Positions 61,975 through 64,000 of a stretch of DNA of 64,000 nt are shown here, piece by piece; positions within the stretch are counted from its first letter, which is position 1; every line of letters begins with the position of its first letter. This stretch comes from Deroplatys truncata (taxonomy: Eukaryota > Arthropoda > Insecta > Mantodea > Mantidae). The position numbers were made by a program, and so were the translations under genes. The notes under the pieces were generated by a model. The model did no database searches. It saw only the letters and a list, made by a program, of their open reading frames with translations, and had not been told where the DNA came from. The stretch covers positions 79,973,573 through 80,037,572 of the forward strand of contig CM060986.1 in the NCBI GenBank assembly GCA_030765065.1, given 5' to 3'.

Positions 61975-63660
61975 CACTGAAAATTGCAACACCAAGAAAG
62001 AATTTTCCGAATAACTCCAAACTTGGTGGAAGTGTAGAAGAGTGTGCAAGCAATAAGTGATTAGGTTTGCAGAGAGATGGGGAGCACGTAGGCCGAGCAG
62101 AGCCCTCTCGTGTTGGTCCGACAAGGTCAGTGTTGCGCCCAGTATAGTCAGTGCAGAGCTGTCAAACAAGGTGGAAACAATAAAGTGAGTGCCAGAATGC
62201 CTCGTCGAAGTCAAAGCGAGCCATATCGGCATGCGAGCGAGTTCGATCGGGCAGAATGATCGGTCTCCGGGAAGCGGGTTTGTCATACCGTGACATTTCG
62301 GCTCGTACAGGACATGCTGCTTACAGTGATGCGTGTGTGGAAGCAGTAGATAGACGAAGATCGTACGCAGCGAAGAGCGGGTACTGACCACGGAACATGA
62401 CCACAGCACGGGGTGACCGTCATCTTGTCCGCCTAGTCGTCCTCCGTGGTGTACTGGTTATCATGCTAGCCTCTAGTTCCCGAGGTCGCGAGTTCAAACC
62501 CGGCAGAGGGCGATGGATTTTTTTCGGGCGTAAAAATTCTTAGCATGGCTTCCTTCGGAAGGGAAGTAAAGCCGATGGTCCCGTGTCGTAGATTTATGGC
62601 ACGTAAAAGAACCTCAAACCTAATAAAGAGGCCTCTTAGCAAAATTACCGGTCTTTCACGCCCAATATAGAATGGGATGCTAAGGACCAAAGCAGTTAAA
62701 GAGCGCCCATAAATAAAATTTAGTTTCAATTTCTTGTCCGCATGGTCATAATGGACCGTACAGCTTCATCTACAGTGTTGGCTCGACGCTGGAGCAGTGC
62801 AACAGGTTTGAAATTGTCTGCATCAAGGTTCGTCGCCGTCTGCTGGAGGTTGGACTGGTTGCATGCATGCCATTACGTCGGTTTCTATTGTCCAGAAACC
62901 ACAAGCTCCTTCAACTGCAATGGACACGTGAACACCGTCACTGGGGTCCTGAGTGGCAAAATGTAGTCTTTTCGGAGTCCCGCTTCAAGGTGTCCTACAG
63001 TGATGGCCGCATACGTGTCCGGTGGTACCGTGGTGAGCGCAACCTGGAGGGCTGCATTGTTGAGCGGCATAGCGGAAAAACACCAGGTGTGATGGTTTGG
63101 GGGCTCGATTGATTTCAACAACCGATCTCACCTCCTACGAATTGAAGGTACTTTGAACAGAAACCGGTACCTAACGGTGGTCATAGAGCCTGAGGTACTC
63201 CTCCTGCTTCAGACATCTCCACAGGCCACATTTCAACAGGACAATGCCCGGCCACATATTGCGACAAACCTTCTTCGAAGGGCGACGGGTACCATTGCTT
63301 CCCTGGCCTGCCCGTTCGCCTGACATGTCATCCATCGAACATGTCTTGGATATGGTTGGAGGGCACCTGTGCGTCACGGTCCTCCAGTAACCAGTGTCAC
63401 GGATTTGTGGGCTCGAATACAAACTGCATGGAGGGAAATCCCTCAGGAACTTATTCAGAACCTTTTAGATTCAATGCCACGGTGTATAGGAAATCTAATT
63501 GCAGCGCACGGAGGCCGCACGAAATACTGAATATTAGGGCTCAAAGATCATGTATAGATTTGAAAAGTTTTTCATTTTGTTACTTGTCATGTACCTAACC
63601 TGTGGTATTAAATTCAATGAATTCATGTGTTTCCTTCTTGGTGTTGTAGTTTTTACAAAC
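61975..63660 (+). mobile_element. Tc1-like transposon, inactive, carrying a SINE-A
   Basis: The left end (attgcaacaccaagaaagaa) and right end (ttccttcttggtgttgtagt) are inverted copies, and a TA precedes the left end. Transposase pieces on the plus strand: GMIGLREAGLSYRDISARTG near 62250; DRTASSTVLARRWSSATG after the SINE; WQNVVFSESRFKVSYSDGRI; ERNLEGCIVERHSGKTPGVM; FQQDNARPHIATNLL near 63232; then, in another frame, LPWPARSPDMSSIEHVLD. The usual FSDESRF has lost its Asp codon, removing a catalytic residue, and there are several frameshifts. Right edge uncertain by about ten bases. Confidence 0.9.
62433..62731 (+). mobile_element. SINE-A inserted in the Tc1 transposase gene
   Basis: Complete copy from cgtcctccgtggtgtactgg to tail cataaataaaatttagtttc. 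Perfect 10-bp target duplication tcttgtccgc at 62423-62432 and 62732-62741. Without it the transposase frame reads HLVR then MVIMDRTAS. Confidence 0.95.
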
Positions 63661-64000
63661 GGCAGTTATAAAAAGCTAGAAGATGTGTATGTTCAGTATG
63701 TGACCATTATAATGTTCGGCTTAGTTTTCACCACCTTTTAAATGAATGGGAGAAATTTGTTTCCTTTAAACCACAGGCTCTATCTGGAGGCCATAGCGCC
63801 TGATGGTCTTATCGTTTGTGCTTCTTGTGACCTCACGGCGAAATAGGAGTTTCTCTGATGCAAACATGGAGTTTTAGTACTATTGTAAGAGTATTTATGT
63901 TCATGAACGACGTTAATGATCTAAACAGTCAATGCACCGTTAACTCTTTAATCATCCAGTATTTTTCAATGCATTTGAGTTTGTCGGAAATAAGTACAAA
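63661..64000. other. Window edge, no gene recognised
   Basis: Presumably still intron of the GH9 gene; no exon or repeat landmark seen. Confidence 0.5.

Noticed and set aside
58887..64000. Upstream GH9 exon
   Set aside because: No minus-strand stretch here resembles the domain part that should precede STDYGDEL with a matching phase; it must lie beyond the window.

Overview
This is an AT-rich animal nuclear sequence with one recognisable host gene, on the minus strand: the 3' half of a glycoside hydrolase family 9 (GH9) endo-beta-1,4-glucanase (cellulase). Four exons with matching splice phases (58724-58886, 51990-52154, 47853-47992, 37722-37959, in transcription order) encode the last 234 or so residues. 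The 5' exons lie beyond position 64000. An endogenous GH9 gene, very large introns and arthropod-type transposons (mariner, Tc1, tRNA-derived SINEs, non-LTR retrotransposons) suggest an arthropod, most likely a polyneopteran insect such as a cockroach, termite or stick insect. That placement is inference.

Layout. 1-25.4 kb is intergenic and rich in decayed repeats: copies of an unclassified ~0.85 kb repeat (here 'family X'), tRNA-derived SINEs with a long body ('SINE-B'), two 5'-truncated non-LTR retrotransposons, an IS630-like transposase relic, a THAP-like relic, a 290-bp direct duplication 4.4 kb apart, and an internally deleted mariner with perfect 36-bp terminal repeats. 25.4-37.7 kb is AT-rich and almost free of recognisable elements. 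37.7-64 kb is the GH9 gene; about 97 percent of it is intron, filled with family X copies (several in facing pairs), three non-LTR retrotransposons, SINEs and a Tc1 element that itself carries a SINE.

The GH9 product keeps the catalytic general-acid Glu (NEV in the second GH9 signature). Three positions normally constant around the cellulose cleft are changed: the signature-1 Arg is Ala (PHHAAS), and the usual WGTLR reads YGTLC. This points to a divergent paralogue, possibly with altered substrate or reduced activity.

The transposons form readable nests. SINE-A (short tRNA-derived family) sits in SINE-B, which sits in family X (54390-55251, both target duplications visible). SINE-A is also in Tc1 (62433-62731) and in family X (50155-50437). 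Non-LTR elements are in family X at 4826-5652 and 44734-46255. Family X is therefore the oldest layer and SINE-A the youngest. No functional tRNA, rRNA, CRISPR or bacterial-type gene was found.
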